DNA of 33,307 nucleotides from Clostridia bacterium (GCA_017460395.1 JAFUBA010000137.1:1-33307); one strand, 5' to 3'. Shown: positions 24,286 to 33,265, numbered from the stretch's first letter. Translations and numbers: made by a program. The notes: generated by a model from the sequence alone, not told the origin.

Positions 24286-25085
24286 GTCAGGTCATCTCCC
24301 GAAAGAAAGCTCCTGGCCTTCTCAAAGTCAAAGCACAGTTCCGTCCCATCATACGGCACAAGGTGCCTCGTGTCCACATGGTAGGGATCCCCGAGCGAGG
24401 TCCTCTCGGATGAGAGCACCTTCTCCCGGGTGATGCCGGCATGGAAGCGCTCAAGCTCGTCCCTTGTGTGCACTCTGCCGCTGTGAGGCGCAAGCACATG
24501 GTCAAAGGGCAGCTTCAGGAGGGACTGGAAGCTGTTCATGTAGGTCTCAAGGCCCATTGCCTCCGGGAAAAAGACCCAGGTGGTGGGGTTCCAGTTATCG
24601 CTGGTCAGGAGCAGGCGGTGCCTCGTGTCCAGAAGGCACACGGTCCCGGGCGTGTGGCCCGGGAGGTGAATCAGCTGAAAGGCGGAGGGCAGATCAGGTA
24701 TCTCGGACAGCGGCAGAATGGACGCCATGGGGCGCGAGGAATAGTCCTGCGCGATCCCGGAAATGCCGCGTGTCTCTGCCTGCGCAAGGACGCGGGTGCG
24801 CTGATATTCCCCCGTGTACGTATCCGTGAATGGAATATCCGATTCGTGGAGATAGACTCTCTCAAACCACATGGCACCCAGGGCGTGATCGTGGTGCATG
24901 TGGCTGAGGATCACCGTGAGGGGCTTATGTGTCAGGGTGGAGACGAAGGCCCGCACGTCCTCCAGGCCGTAGCCGCAGTCGTAGAGAAGGGCCGAGTCTT
25001 CATCCTCCAGGAGGGTCATGTGCACGCCCATGGCGTCGGCAATATGCCATACGCCGGGAAAGGGCGAAAAGGCGGTAAAGGACAT
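24282..25085 (-). CDS. MBL-fold metallo-hydrolase
   Basis: A 267-residue cytoplasmic protein of the glyoxalase II-like metallo-beta-lactamase superfamily. The metal-binding motif HMHHDH is at 62-67; further ligands are the His of LPGHTPGT and the Asp of LLTSDNW. It lacks a signal peptide. The substrate is unknown; lactonase, thioesterase or phosphodiesterase activity are all possible for this fold. I prefer the ATG at 25085, nine bases after AAGGAGG, over the ATG at 25094, which directly abuts it. It sits between the GH2 gene (21 bases) and the AraC gene (overlapping). Confidence 0.87.
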   Translation of the reverse strand: MSFTAFSPFPGVWHIADAMGVHMTLLEDEDSALLYDCGYGLEDVRAFVSTLTHKPLTVILSHMHHDHALGAMWFERVYLHESDIPFTDTYTGEYQRTRVLAQAETRGISGIAQDYSSRPMASILPLSEIPDLPSAFQLIHLPGHTPGTVCLLDTRHRLLLTSDNWNPTTWVFFPEAMGLETYMNSFQSLLKLPFDHVLAPHSGRVHTRDELERFHAGITREKVLSSERTSLGDPYHVDTRHLVPYDGTELCFDFEKARSFLSGDDLT

Positions 25086-25106
25086 GTTCGGCATCCTCCT
25101 TTTGGA

Positions 25107-28100
25107 TCAGGATTCTTCCGGCCGGACAAAGCGGATGGAATGCAGGTCCAGCTGTGACCCTGGCAGGAAGATGAGCGTCACCCGGCATATCCCCGCCGGG
25201 ACGCGGCCGGTGAAGGTCTGCACACGGCGGTCACCGCCCTGCAGCAAGCAGGGGAAGGTGGTCTCGCCGTGATTCCCCTCCACATGGACGGTCATCTGGC
25301 ACTGGGAGAGGGGCGTCATGGCATCGGCTAGGAGCTGTACCTCACCGCCCTCGCCAAAGTCCATCTCCTCAAAGACCAGGGATACGTTGTTCCCGATCCC
25401 ATAGATGCCATCATCCCGCCGCTCAAACGTATCCCCGGTGATGAGATCGCAGCTGTTTGCAGGGAGGAGGTGGAAGGCGCGGGACTGCTTCTCAAAGTGG
25501 AGGCTCTTCATGTGCACTTTCTTCTCCGCCAGGAAGGTGAGTGTCTGAAGGCCTGTCAGCACACGGCCAAGATGCCAGGTCTCCTCCTGATAGACGTTCC
25601 AGATGCTCTTTTTCTGGTAGGGAAGATCGGCAATCTTCTCGCCGCCCTCGCCCGGAACACCGAGGTAGAGCTGGAAGACATGCAGGTCGCTGTCCAGGGC
25701 AAAGATGGGCATGGTGAGGGTGTCGGAGCCTGCCTTCCCGAAGTCTACGTGGTCGAAGATGACGCCGGACACGCCGTCCCGTGCAAAGGAGATGCCCTGC
25801 TCATTCCCGGAGGTGATTTCCCCGATGGTTCTGGTGTAGAGTCCGGCACTGATGGATTCATACGGATCCAGGTCCGGCTTCCCGAAGCCCTCAAGGGTGA
25901 AGTTCAGATGGGAGAGAACACGGGGGTGGGATGCATCGTTGCTGGCGCTCACACGCAGCATGAGCTCCCCGTCCCCGCGGCCGCGGAGGATGACCGTATC
26001 GCCCTGAAGGATCGCCTCGCAGCTCGGGGAATCGATGCCCCGATCGTTGATGACACGCACGCTCAGGTCCTGCGACATGGCGTTTTCGGGCTCCAGGCGG
26101 ATGTTCACCAGGGCCTCGGGACACTCGGGCGTGAGGCAGATGGGCGAGGGAGCCGTCAGCTCGATCTTCCGAACGGGCTCCCGCAGGTCGATGGGGAGGG
26201 ACACAGGTTCCCTGCGGCCAGGTGTCACTGTATCTGCCGTCCGGACGGGCAGCGTGAGGGTGGCAGGCGGAAGGCCGGGACAGGACGCGGTGAGTACGAC
26301 CGTGCCCTCTTCCCCTGTGCTTCCAAGGATCACCAGGCACTTCCCGGAGAACAGATGCTTTGCATCATTCACATAGGGGTCTGTGTCCGTGGAGTCGCCA
26401 TTGTCGACGCCAAGGATCACGGCGGGGCCCTTCACGGAGAACGATACGGGATTGCAGGCGTTCAGGACCAGCTGCCCATGCTCGTCCAGCGCATCCACCG
26501 TGACGAACGTGATATCCTGCCCATCGCCCAGGAGAAATGCGTCATCACTTTTCATCCGGAGGCACGCAGGTGCACCCGGGGTTACCTGCTGGTCTGTGGC
26601 AAGCACATTTCCCTCTTCATCCATGGCCTGCGCCGTGAGGGTGCCGGGGCGGTAGGGGATGCGGAAGAGGGCGACGGCCCTGTCCGGATCCAGCCGGCTA
26701 AGCGTCTGCCTGCCCACTTCCTCGCCGTTGAGTGTCAGGCGCACGCAGGGCGCGTTGGACATGACGGGGACATCGATCAGCTGACCCTCATTCCAGTCCC
26801 AGGAGACACCGATGTGGACCATGCTTTCGTCCGTCCAGGCGGCTTTGACCTGGTAATAGAGGTCCTTCGGGAAGCAGCAGGTGTCGGTCATGCCAAAGTA
26901 GCAGTTCCTCGTGTGGTAGGGCGTGGGCTCGCCGATATAGTCAATCCCGCTCCAGAGAAACTGGCCCATGGAATATTCGCACTTCAGGTCGTCCACAAGA
27001 CAGTGGCTCATGCTCTGGGCGCCCCAGGAGGTGGGACTGTTGCCGAGGGAGGAGCACTGAAGGTCCTCATCCGAGAGGATGTGGGCGGACTGAGGGAAGT
27101 GATAGATCCCGCGGCTGGAGAGGACAGATGCGGTCTCAGAACCGTAGATCACCCAGTCGGGATGCGCTGCATGGTGCGGCGCATAGTACTTTTCTGCGTA
27201 GTTGTAGCCGGCGACCTTCAGGATGTCTGCGCACTTCTGCGCACCCTCCCAGGGCATGTAGTTGGACCCGATGGTGACACGGGCATGGCAGAAGGGGTCG
27301 TTTTTCCGGACCTCCTCTGACAGAAACTTTGTGATCATCTCGCCCCGGCCCATGTGCGTGTCGTGGATCTCGTTCCCGATGGACCACATGATGACCGATG
27401 GATGGCACCGGCCCTCCCGGACCCAGGCAGCCACGTCCGAGGCCGCATCATCCCAGAAAAAGCGGGCATAATCATACTGGGTCTTGGGGCTCTCCCACAT
27501 GTCAAAGGCCTCGGACACGACCAGGAACCCCATCTCATCGCAGATCTCGAGGGCCTTCTTCGGCCAGGGATTGTGGCTGGTGCGAAGGGCGTTGCAGCCC
27601 ATCTCCCGCATGACGCGCAGCTGGCGGCGGAAGGCCTTCTCATGGAAGGCGGATCCGAGGGCGCCCAGATCATGGTGGAGGCAGACGCCCTTGAGCTTTA
27701 CGTGCTCCCCGTTCAGGAAGAACCCGTGATCGGGATCGAAGGCGGTCTCACGAAAACCGATCTTCCATTGCAATGTCTGCCCGGGAAGAGACACGGTGAG
27801 GGGAATGAGCGACGGGCAGGAAAGGGACCAGGGCTTCACATCCTGGAGGGTCATGGACACGGAAAAGCGGTTTGGTTCGCCGTTCTGCACGTCTTCTGCC
27901 TGCATCTTGGACTTATCGCCATCGCCGAGCCGGACAGTGGGGACAGAGGATGCATCCCCCAGCGTTTCGACCGAAGCGGTCAGGCGCCAGGCACCGTCCG
28001 GAAGACGCTCCGTCCTGTAAGCCAGGCTGTCTGGCAGGATGCAGTTCCCTGGCAGGCGCTCCAGGTACACATCCCGGTAGATCCCGGCACCCGAGTACCA

Positions 28101-28484
28101 GCGGGAATTGGGGGCGCGGTAGTGCACCAGCACCGTGATCTCATGGACTCCGGGCTGTGCCTTTCCCGTCAGATTCACCCGGAAGGGAGTGTACCCATAG
28201 TGATGGGTGCAGAGGAGTTCACCATCCAGGAGGACGTCCGCATCCATGTAGACACCCTCAAAGTGGAGAAACAGCCGTCTGTCTGCGTCCTCCTCTGTCA
28301 GGGTGAGCGAGCGCTTATATACACCGAGCGTGTTTTTGTAGAGGTCTTCGTGATGGCAGATCAGAAAGTCGTGGGGGAGAGTCACGGGCTGGAAGTCCAG
28401 GGAATCCATGGACGCTGTGCCGTCCAGGTTCCCTTCTGCAAACACCCAGCCGGTGAGCAGCCTCTCTGCGCATGAATGAAACAT
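25107..28484 (-). CDS. GH2 glycoside hydrolase with C-terminal carbohydrate-binding-like domains
   Basis: A 1125-residue enzyme of family GH2 (beta-galactosidase, beta-glucuronidase and relatives). The sugar-binding domain is at about 8-140 (RWYSGAGIYRDVYLE), an Ig-like domain at 150-245, and the TIM barrel from about 250 to 550, with acid/base Glu372 in WSIGNE and nucleophile Glu450 in IYGSET. A DUF4982-like domain follows at about 550-640, an Ig-like region to 860, and two beta-rich modules (about 865-1000 and 1004-1121) with similar cores, VDFGKAGSD and MDFGEGGEV, resembling CBM6-type modules. No signal peptide, which is odd for a protein with binding modules. The exact sugar cannot be told. 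Its ATG follows GGGAGG. Confidence 0.9.
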   Translation of the reverse strand: MFHSCAERLLTGWVFAEGNLDGTASMDSLDFQPVTLPHDFLICHHEDLYKNTLGVYKRSLTLTEEDADRRLFLHFEGVYMDADVLLDGELLCTHHYGYTPFRVNLTGKAQPGVHEITVLVHYRAPNSRWYSGAGIYRDVYLERLPGNCILPDSLAYRTERLPDGAWRLTASVETLGDASSVPTVRLGDGDKSKMQAEDVQNGEPNRFSVSMTLQDVKPWSLSCPSLIPLTVSLPGQTLQWKIGFRETAFDPDHGFFLNGEHVKLKGVCLHHDLGALGSAFHEKAFRRQLRVMREMGCNALRTSHNPWPKKALEICDEMGFLVVSEAFDMWESPKTQYDYARFFWDDAASDVAAWVREGRCHPSVIMWSIGNEIHDTHMGRGEMITKFLSEEVRKNDPFCHARVTIGSNYMPWEGAQKCADILKVAGYNYAEKYYAPHHAAHPDWVIYGSETASVLSSRGIYHFPQSAHILSDEDLQCSSLGNSPTSWGAQSMSHCLVDDLKCEYSMGQFLWSGIDYIGEPTPYHTRNCYFGMTDTCCFPKDLYYQVKAAWTDESMVHIGVSWDWNEGQLIDVPVMSNAPCVRLTLNGEEVGRQTLSRLDPDRAVALFRIPYRPGTLTAQAMDEEGNVLATDQQVTPGAPACLRMKSDDAFLLGDGQDITFVTVDALDEHGQLVLNACNPVSFSVKGPAVILGVDNGDSTDTDPYVNDAKHLFSGKCLVILGSTGEEGTVVLTASCPGLPPATLTLPVRTADTVTPGRREPVSLPIDLREPVRKIELTAPSPICLTPECPEALVNIRLEPENAMSQDLSVRVINDRGIDSPSCEAILQGDTVILRGRGDGELMLRVSASNDASHPRVLSHLNFTLEGFGKPDLDPYESISAGLYTRTIGEITSGNEQGISFARDGVSGVIFDHVDFGKAGSDTLTMPIFALDSDLHVFQLYLGVPGEGGEKIADLPYQKKSIWNVYQEETWHLGRVLTGLQTLTFLAEKKVHMKSLHFEKQSRAFHLLPANSCDLITGDTFERRDDGIYGIGNNVSLVFEEMDFGEGGEVQLLADAMTPLSQCQMTVHVEGNHGETTFPCLLQGGDRRVQTFTGRVPAGICRVTLIFLPGSQLDLHSIRFVRPEES

Positions 28485-28503
28485 GGTATGCCTCCCAAAA
28501 GTT

Positions 28504-28530
28504 GAGCCATTCGACAGGATCGAATGGCTC
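28504..28530 (-). terminator. Stem-loop between S9 peptidase and GH2 genes
   Basis: A perfect 11-bp stem (28504-28514 with 28520-28530) and a five-base loop. On the minus strand it is followed by AACTTTTGG, so it may be a weak terminator that reduces GH2 expression, or a processing site. Confidence 0.5.
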
Positions 28531-28543
28531 GAAATGATGTTTG

Positions 28544-30547
28544 TCAGGCTTCTTTCTTTCTGGAGTACTTCTCAAACCAGTCGGTGATTTCCTTCAGTCT
28601 CCGGACACGGTGCTTCGGCTTGCCGGAGCGGGAAAGCTCATGGTTTTCCCCGTGGAAGAGGCAAAGCCTTGCAGGGATCCCGCGGTCCAGGAGCGATGCA
28701 TACATCTGAAGGCCCTCCGGCAGGGGGCAGCGGTAGTCCTGGTCCGAGTGGATGAAGAGGGTGGGGGTCTTGACGCTTCCGGCATATTTCAGCGGCGAGT
28801 GCTCCCAGAGCTTCTCGGGGTGATCGTAGATATTGGCCAGGTTCTGGTCCTCCACGAACTCCAGACCGATATCGCTGGTGCCGTAGAAGCCCAGCCAGTT
28901 GGCGATGGAGCGCTGGGAGGCGGTGCAGCAGAAGCGGTCGGTATGGCCGATGATCCAGTTGGTCATGAACCCGCCATAGCTCCCGCCGGTCTCGCAGAGG
29001 CGGGACGGATCGATCTGCGGATAGCGGCGCAGGACCTCATCGGTAAAGTCCATGAGGTTCTGGTAATCCACGGTGCCGTACTTGCCCCTGATGTCCATGA
29101 ACTCGTTGTCCCGGCCGTCAGAGCCCTTGGGATTGCAGTAGAAGACGAAATATCCCATGTTCGCCCAAAGCTGCATCTCATGGTAGAAGACCGGTCCGTA
29201 GACGGTCTTGGGGCCGCCGTGAATGTCGAGCACGGCGGGATAGGTCTTCTCGGGATCATAATTTCTCGGCTTCAGAATCCAGCCGCGGATCTCCTCGTTG
29301 CAGCTTGTGAGGGTGATCTCCTCGGGGCTTGCCACGTAGATATCCTTCAGGACCTCATCATTGAGGTGCGTGATCTGCTGAAGCGTCCCGCGCCCGGCAT
29401 CGTATTCATAGAGCTCCTGGAGCTTCATGTCCAGCATGGCGACCATGAGGACACGCCCGGCGGCGTTCACATCGATGCAGTCAATGGAACCCGCTGGCTC
29501 GAGGAGAGGCGTGGATGTGCCGTCCGGATGCAGCGTGTAGAGATCGCAGTCGCCCTCCCTCGTGGTCAGGTGATAGAGGACACCATGCTGCCACCTGGCC
29601 TGCTGCCCGCCACCATAGCGGCAGTCGGAGCCAACAGAGCCATACATGTTGTACACCTCATCCCGAAGGAGCGTGAGCTGACCGTCGCGGGTGAGGCAAT
29701 AGACCTTTGCATTCTCGTTCATGCCGTATTTCTTTCCGTCCGTAGCCAGGAGAATCATATCATCCCCGGCTTCCAGGAGATCGGAGAGCATCAGGTCATC
29801 GTCTGAGAAAATCACCCGGGTTTTGCCCTGCATGCTTGTGGCGTGGATGGTGAGTCCGTGCCAGGACTGCTTAGGCTGGCAGGGGCGGCCCTCCCAGATC
29901 ACTTCATCGCCCAGGCGGAAGGCAAGGGAGACGGAGGTGTCCTGTGGAGACAGGCGCTCAATTTCACCGCTCTTCAGATTCATGGAGAAAAGCCCCGTGC
30001 GTTTCCCATTCACAAAGCCGCGGCCATTGAACCAGAAGGGGACCTCGTCGAGCACCTCGTAATCCCGGTCTTCCTTCTGCTTCTTCAGGAATTCGCTTCT
30101 CGCTTCGTCGTCCTTTGCATAGTAGTCGGGGCAGTTCTTGTCAAAGAGCCCCAGCACGCACAGGTGATCCTCGTCCATCGGGATCACGGAGGTGACGGGG
30201 AAGGGGAAGGTGGCAAAGGGAAGGGCCTCGCCGCCGTGTATATCCAGGCAATAGAGGGAGGTGAAGGGAATCTCATCCTTCTGCATCTTCTCTTCCCTGG
30301 CCGAGCGCACGGCGGAAAAGAGCAGGCGGTGATCGTCAAGCCACGTGAAGGAACCTTCCTTCCCGATGGCCGTGAGCTGTTTTGTCTGCGTGCCGTCATA
30401 GAGATAGAGGCGGGACTCGTAGCTGTTTTCATCCGCGTTCATCTCGGTCACGACGAAGGCTGCCCGCTCGCCCCCGGGTGCCCAGAGGGGCGAGGAGAGG
30501 GACTTGTATTTCAGGAAATCTTCCAGCTGAAGCTGCTTTGTTTCCAT
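28544..30547 (-). CDS. S9 prolyl-oligopeptidase-family peptidase
   Basis: A 667-residue cytoplasmic serine peptidase with an N-terminal beta-propeller (about 1-420) and a C-terminal alpha/beta-hydrolase domain. The catalytic triad is Ser523 in GGSYGG, Asp604 in SDQDYR and His636 in GENHELS. DIHGGPKTVYG (441-451) forms the oxyanion region. Size and motifs match acylaminoacyl-peptidase-like or dipeptidyl-peptidase-like members of S9; the exact substrate (short or N-blocked peptides) is not determinable. No signal peptide. It lies 26 bases after psuG and precedes the GH2 gene. Its link to pseudouridine breakdown is not obvious. Confidence 0.93.
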   Translation of the reverse strand: METKQLQLEDFLKYKSLSSPLWAPGGERAAFVVTEMNADENSYESRLYLYDGTQTKQLTAIGKEGSFTWLDDHRLLFSAVRSAREEKMQKDEIPFTSLYCLDIHGGEALPFATFPFPVTSVIPMDEDHLCVLGLFDKNCPDYYAKDDEARSEFLKKQKEDRDYEVLDEVPFWFNGRGFVNGKRTGLFSMNLKSGEIERLSPQDTSVSLAFRLGDEVIWEGRPCQPKQSWHGLTIHATSMQGKTRVIFSDDDLMLSDLLEAGDDMILLATDGKKYGMNENAKVYCLTRDGQLTLLRDEVYNMYGSVGSDCRYGGGQQARWQHGVLYHLTTREGDCDLYTLHPDGTSTPLLEPAGSIDCIDVNAAGRVLMVAMLDMKLQELYEYDAGRGTLQQITHLNDEVLKDIYVASPEEITLTSCNEEIRGWILKPRNYDPEKTYPAVLDIHGGPKTVYGPVFYHEMQLWANMGYFVFYCNPKGSDGRDNEFMDIRGKYGTVDYQNLMDFTDEVLRRYPQIDPSRLCETGGSYGGFMTNWIIGHTDRFCCTASQRSIANWLGFYGTSDIGLEFVEDQNLANIYDHPEKLWEHSPLKYAGSVKTPTLFIHSDQDYRCPLPEGLQMYASLLDRGIPARLCLFHGENHELSRSGKPKHRVRRLKEITDWFEKYSRKKEA

Positions 30548-30564
30548 AGGGGATCATCCTTTCC

Positions 30565-30580
30565 GGCCTGTTTTCAGGCC
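30565..30580 (-). repeat. Short hairpin containing the psuG stop codon
   Basis: GGCCTG-AAAA-CAGGCC on the minus strand, a perfect 6-bp stem with the psuG TGA spanning stem and loop. It ends 18 bases before the next start and may affect coupling to the peptidase gene. Confidence 0.35.
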
Positions 30581-31500
30581 TTCCAGCACAGGGCTTTGGC
30601 CACCTCTGCGCCCACGGCGACGTTGTTGTATACCAGCTGAATGTTGGCCTCCAGGCTCTTGCCCTCCGTCAGCTTCTGAATCTTGTCGAGGAGGAAGGGC
30701 GTGATGGCCTTGCCCTTGATGCCGAGGTCATTGCATTCCTTCAGGGCCCTGTCGATGTTCTCATTGATATAGTCAAGGTCCATGGCGTACTGAGACGGGA
30801 TCGGGTTGGTCAGGAGCATGCCGCCCTTCAGACCGCAGGCAAGCTTTGCCGTAAAGGCCGCTGCGACATCCTCGGGGGAGGTCATCTCATAGTCCACCTG
30901 GAAACCGGAGTGCGTGGTATAGAAGGCCGGCATCTCCTTGGTCTTATATCCGAGGACGGGCACGCCCTTGGTCTCAAGGTACTCGAGGGTGAGCCCGATG
31001 TCCAGGATGGATTTGCAGCCCGCGCAGACCACCAGCACTGGCGTCATCGCCAGCTCCTCCAGGTCCGCGGAGATGTCCATGGTGGTCTCGGCGCCGCGGT
31101 GCACACCGCCGATGCCGCCGGTGGCGAAGACCTTCACGCCTGCGAGGTGGGCAGCGATCATGGTGGTGGTGACGGTGGTCGCACCGTCCTCGCCGCGGGC
31201 GAGCAGGACCGGCAGGTCGCGCCTGGAGGCCTTTGGCACATCCAGCCCGCGCTTTCCGAGGTACTCGATCTCTTCCTTCGTGCAGCCGACGGTCATCTTG
31301 CCCCGGATGATGGCGATGGTGGCAGGCACGGCGCCGTGCTCGCGGATGATTTCCTCCACGTGCAGGGCGGTTTCCACATTCTTGGGATAGGGCATGCCGT
31401 GGGAGATGATGGTGCTCTCCAGCGCCACCACGGGCTTGCCGGCATCAAGTGCCGCCTGGACTTCCTCGGAGACATGAAGATACTGCTTGAGATTTTGCAT
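30574..31500 (-). CDS. psuG: Pseudouridine-5'-phosphate glycosidase
   Basis: A 308-residue enzyme that cleaves the C-glycosidic bond of pseudouridine 5'-phosphate to uracil and ribose 5-phosphate. Recognisable motifs are VVALESTIISHGMPYP (24-39), the stretch TGGIGGVHRGAETTMDISADL (127-147) and VVCAGCKSILDIG (157-169). Glu28, Asp146 and Lys163 keep the spacing of the catalytic residues Glu31, Asp149 and Lys166 of the E. coli enzyme. It follows psuK after 68 bases, giving the complete two-step salvage route. Its ATG has GAGGA about ten bases upstream. Length equals the family norm. Confidence 0.96.
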   Translation of the reverse strand: MQNLKQYLHVSEEVQAALDAGKPVVALESTIISHGMPYPKNVETALHVEEIIREHGAVPATIAIIRGKMTVGCTKEEIEYLGKRGLDVPKASRRDLPVLLARGEDGATTVTTTMIAAHLAGVKVFATGGIGGVHRGAETTMDISADLEELAMTPVLVVCAGCKSILDIGLTLEYLETKGVPVLGYKTKEMPAFYTTHSGFQVDYEMTSPEDVAAAFTAKLACGLKGGMLLTNPIPSQYAMDLDYINENIDRALKECNDLGIKGKAITPFLLDKIQKLTEGKSLEANIQLVYNNVAVGAEVAKALCWKA

Positions 31501-31525
31501 GGAGTATGTTCCTCTTTCTGAAGAT

Positions 31526-31549
31526 ATTTGAGAAATGATTTGAGAAATG
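31526..31549. repeat. Tandem 12-bp direct repeat between psuK and psuG
   Basis: Two exact copies of ATTTGAGAAATG, followed by a partial third (TTTGAGG). It lies in the 68-base gap between the genes; function unknown. Confidence 0.55.
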
Positions 31550-31568
31550 TTTTGAGGAGTTACCTGGC

Positions 31569-32495
31569 CTAATGCTCTGCGCGGCGAAGGACCGCATCGA
31601 GCGAAAGGGACGGGTTCACGGCCAGGGGAGACTCAGCGCAGATGGCGCTGGCAGCCTGTCCGAGGAGCGCGGCGCGGGCAATGGTGCCGCCGCGCTGCAG
31701 AGCGAGGCAGGCGGATGCAAAGAATGCATCCCCGCAGCCGTTGGTATTGACGACGTGGTCCGTGAGGCACGCCTGGACGCCGCGGACATCCTTTGATGCG
31801 TAGAAGACACCGGAGGCACCGAGGGAGATGAAGACGTTCCGGACGCCCTTTTCCAAAAGATGATCTGCCGTCGCATCCAGGCCCTCGGTTCCGTGGATGC
31901 TGATGCCTGTCAGCTTCTCCGCCTCCGGCCGGTTGGGCTTGATGGCATACAGATGCCCAAGGACCCCGGAGAGGCGCATGGATTTTGAGATGGACACGGG
32001 GTCTGCACACAGCGGGGCGATGCAGTGGTCTGCCAGATACCGGAGCGACGCTTCGGGAAGGTTACTGTCCACGACGACAAGCTCCGAAATGTTGATCGCA
32101 TCCATTCTCGGTGCAAGAAACTCCGGGGTGATGCATTCACAGATGCGCATGTCGGAGACCGCGCAGAGGAGATCGCCCCTCGCGTCATTGAGGCACAGAT
32201 AGGTGCCGCAGGCCATGCCGGGGACCGTCTCCGAGAGCGAGAGGTCCAGGCCGATTGTTTCACAGTGTGCCCGGACGGTCTGTGCATTCAGATCATCCCC
32301 GAGGCAGGTCACCATCTGGACACGGCAGCCAAGGTGCAGAAGATTTTCCGCGATGTTCCGGCCCACACCGCCCATGGAGATGTGGACCTGGCCGGGGTTG
32401 GAGTCCCCGAGCATCATGCCGCTGTCGGCGGTGCCGGAGATGTCCACATTGATGCCGCCCACAACGCATACGCGGCATGGCTGTTGCTCAATCAC
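31569..32495 (-). CDS. psuK: Pseudouridine kinase, PfkB family
   Basis: A 308-residue kinase of the PfkB family, assigned to pseudouridine because it is beside psuG and has the variant signatures of PsuK: MGGVGRNIAENLLHLG at 41-56 and NTNGCGDAFFA at 250-260 in place of DTTGAGD, keeping the catalytic Asp256. It would phosphorylate pseudouridine from tRNA/rRNA turnover at the 5'-hydroxyl. The start is GTG and overlaps the regulator's stop by three bases (GTGA), with GGTGGAGA seven bases upstream, so the two are translationally coupled. Confidence 0.93.
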   Translation of the reverse strand: MIEQQPCRVCVVGGINVDISGTADSGMMLGDSNPGQVHISMGGVGRNIAENLLHLGCRVQMVTCLGDDLNAQTVRAHCETIGLDLSLSETVPGMACGTYLCLNDARGDLLCAVSDMRICECITPEFLAPRMDAINISELVVVDSNLPEASLRYLADHCIAPLCADPVSISKSMRLSGVLGHLYAIKPNRPEAEKLTGISIHGTEGLDATADHLLEKGVRNVFISLGASGVFYASKDVRGVQACLTDHVVNTNGCGDAFFASACLALQRGGTIARAALLGQAASAICAESPLAVNPSLSLDAVLRRAEH

Positions 32496-33238
32496 AGCGA
32501 TATCTCCACCCGTACGGCCCGGCCGATGAAATTCACCTCATGGAGTCTGAGGGAAACGGCGTCATACTCCTTGTCGTAGGACTGGAGGAGCACGGTGTAG
32601 TCGTCCTGCCGCTTGATCTTCCGAAGGGCGCGGTGGGAGGCGTACTCCACCAGCATGATGGCCCCGTCCACAGGACTCTGGGAGGGGACGATGAGGGCCA
32701 GGTCCCCCTGATAGATCCGAAAGCCGCGCATGGAATCGTCCGGGGCCATGAAGTAAAAGACCTTGTCCGGCGCGCCGCCCTCGATGCGGCCCTGCTGGAT
32801 GGGCAGGAGCCTGTGGTCCACGGGCTGCATGACGGCGTTCATGACGGGCACGTTTTTGAGGACGCTCTGCAGGGCATCCAGCCAGACGCTCCCGGCAACG
32901 CCCTCCTTGTCCTGATCGTCCGCCTGCCGTGTGGAGGCGACCTTCTCGGCCTCCGGCTGCGCGGGTCTCTGCTTTTGCGCGGCCTTCGCCATCTGCGGCT
33001 GGACCTGGGCCAGATCCACGGTGGCCGCGATATCGTCCAGGGTGAAGTCCGCCTCACTGTGCTCCTTCAGGCCGATGGTCTTCAGGATCCTCCTGGCCTG
33101 GTCGTCCGCAATGATGCGTGTGCCGTTCTCCACGGCGATGATATAACTCTCCGAGACGCCGCATTTTCTGGCCACCTGCTTCGGGGTCAGCTTCTGGCGG
33201 AGGCGTTCGGTGCGAAGAAGATCTCCCAGTCTCGACAT
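32492..33238 (-). CDS. XRE-family regulator with LexA/S24-like C-terminal domain
   Basis: A 248-residue regulator. Residues 8-55 form an XRE-type helix-turn-helix (RTERLRQKLTPKQVARKCGV, then SYIIAVENGTR). A polar linker follows (about 85-115). Residues 155-248 resemble the S24/LexA peptidase fold: PDDSMRGFRIYQGDLALIVP and a later beta region. Ser169 matches the catalytic serine, but the residue 37 positions on, where LexA has its catalytic Lys (Ser119/Lys156 spacing is also 37), is Arg206 in RALRKIK. Self-cleavage is therefore doubtful; the domain may sense a ligand instead. It is the first gene of the operon and overlaps psuK, so it likely controls pseudouridine use. The ATG has AAGGAG at a rather long 12-base distance. 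Confidence 0.85.
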   Translation of the reverse strand: MSRLGDLLRTERLRQKLTPKQVARKCGVSESYIIAVENGTRIIADDQARRILKTIGLKEHSEADFTLDDIAATVDLAQVQPQMAKAAQKQRPAQPEAEKVASTRQADDQDKEGVAGSVWLDALQSVLKNVPVMNAVMQPVDHRLLPIQQGRIEGGAPDKVFYFMAPDDSMRGFRIYQGDLALIVPSQSPVDGAIMLVEYASHRALRKIKRQDDYTVLLQSYDKEYDAVSLRLHEVNFIGRAVRVEISL

Positions 33239-33265
33239 GGGTTTCTATGGCTCCTTTGCATATGG

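Noticed and set aside
24282-25085. MBL-fold protein as quorum-quenching lactonase
   Set aside because: The HMHHDH motif fits the whole superfamily; nothing in the sequence or neighbours points to homoserine lactones.
25470-27320. A 616-codon plus-strand frame within the GH2 gene
   Set aside because: Antisense to a gene with intact catalytic motifs; composition is that of a GC-rich shadow frame.
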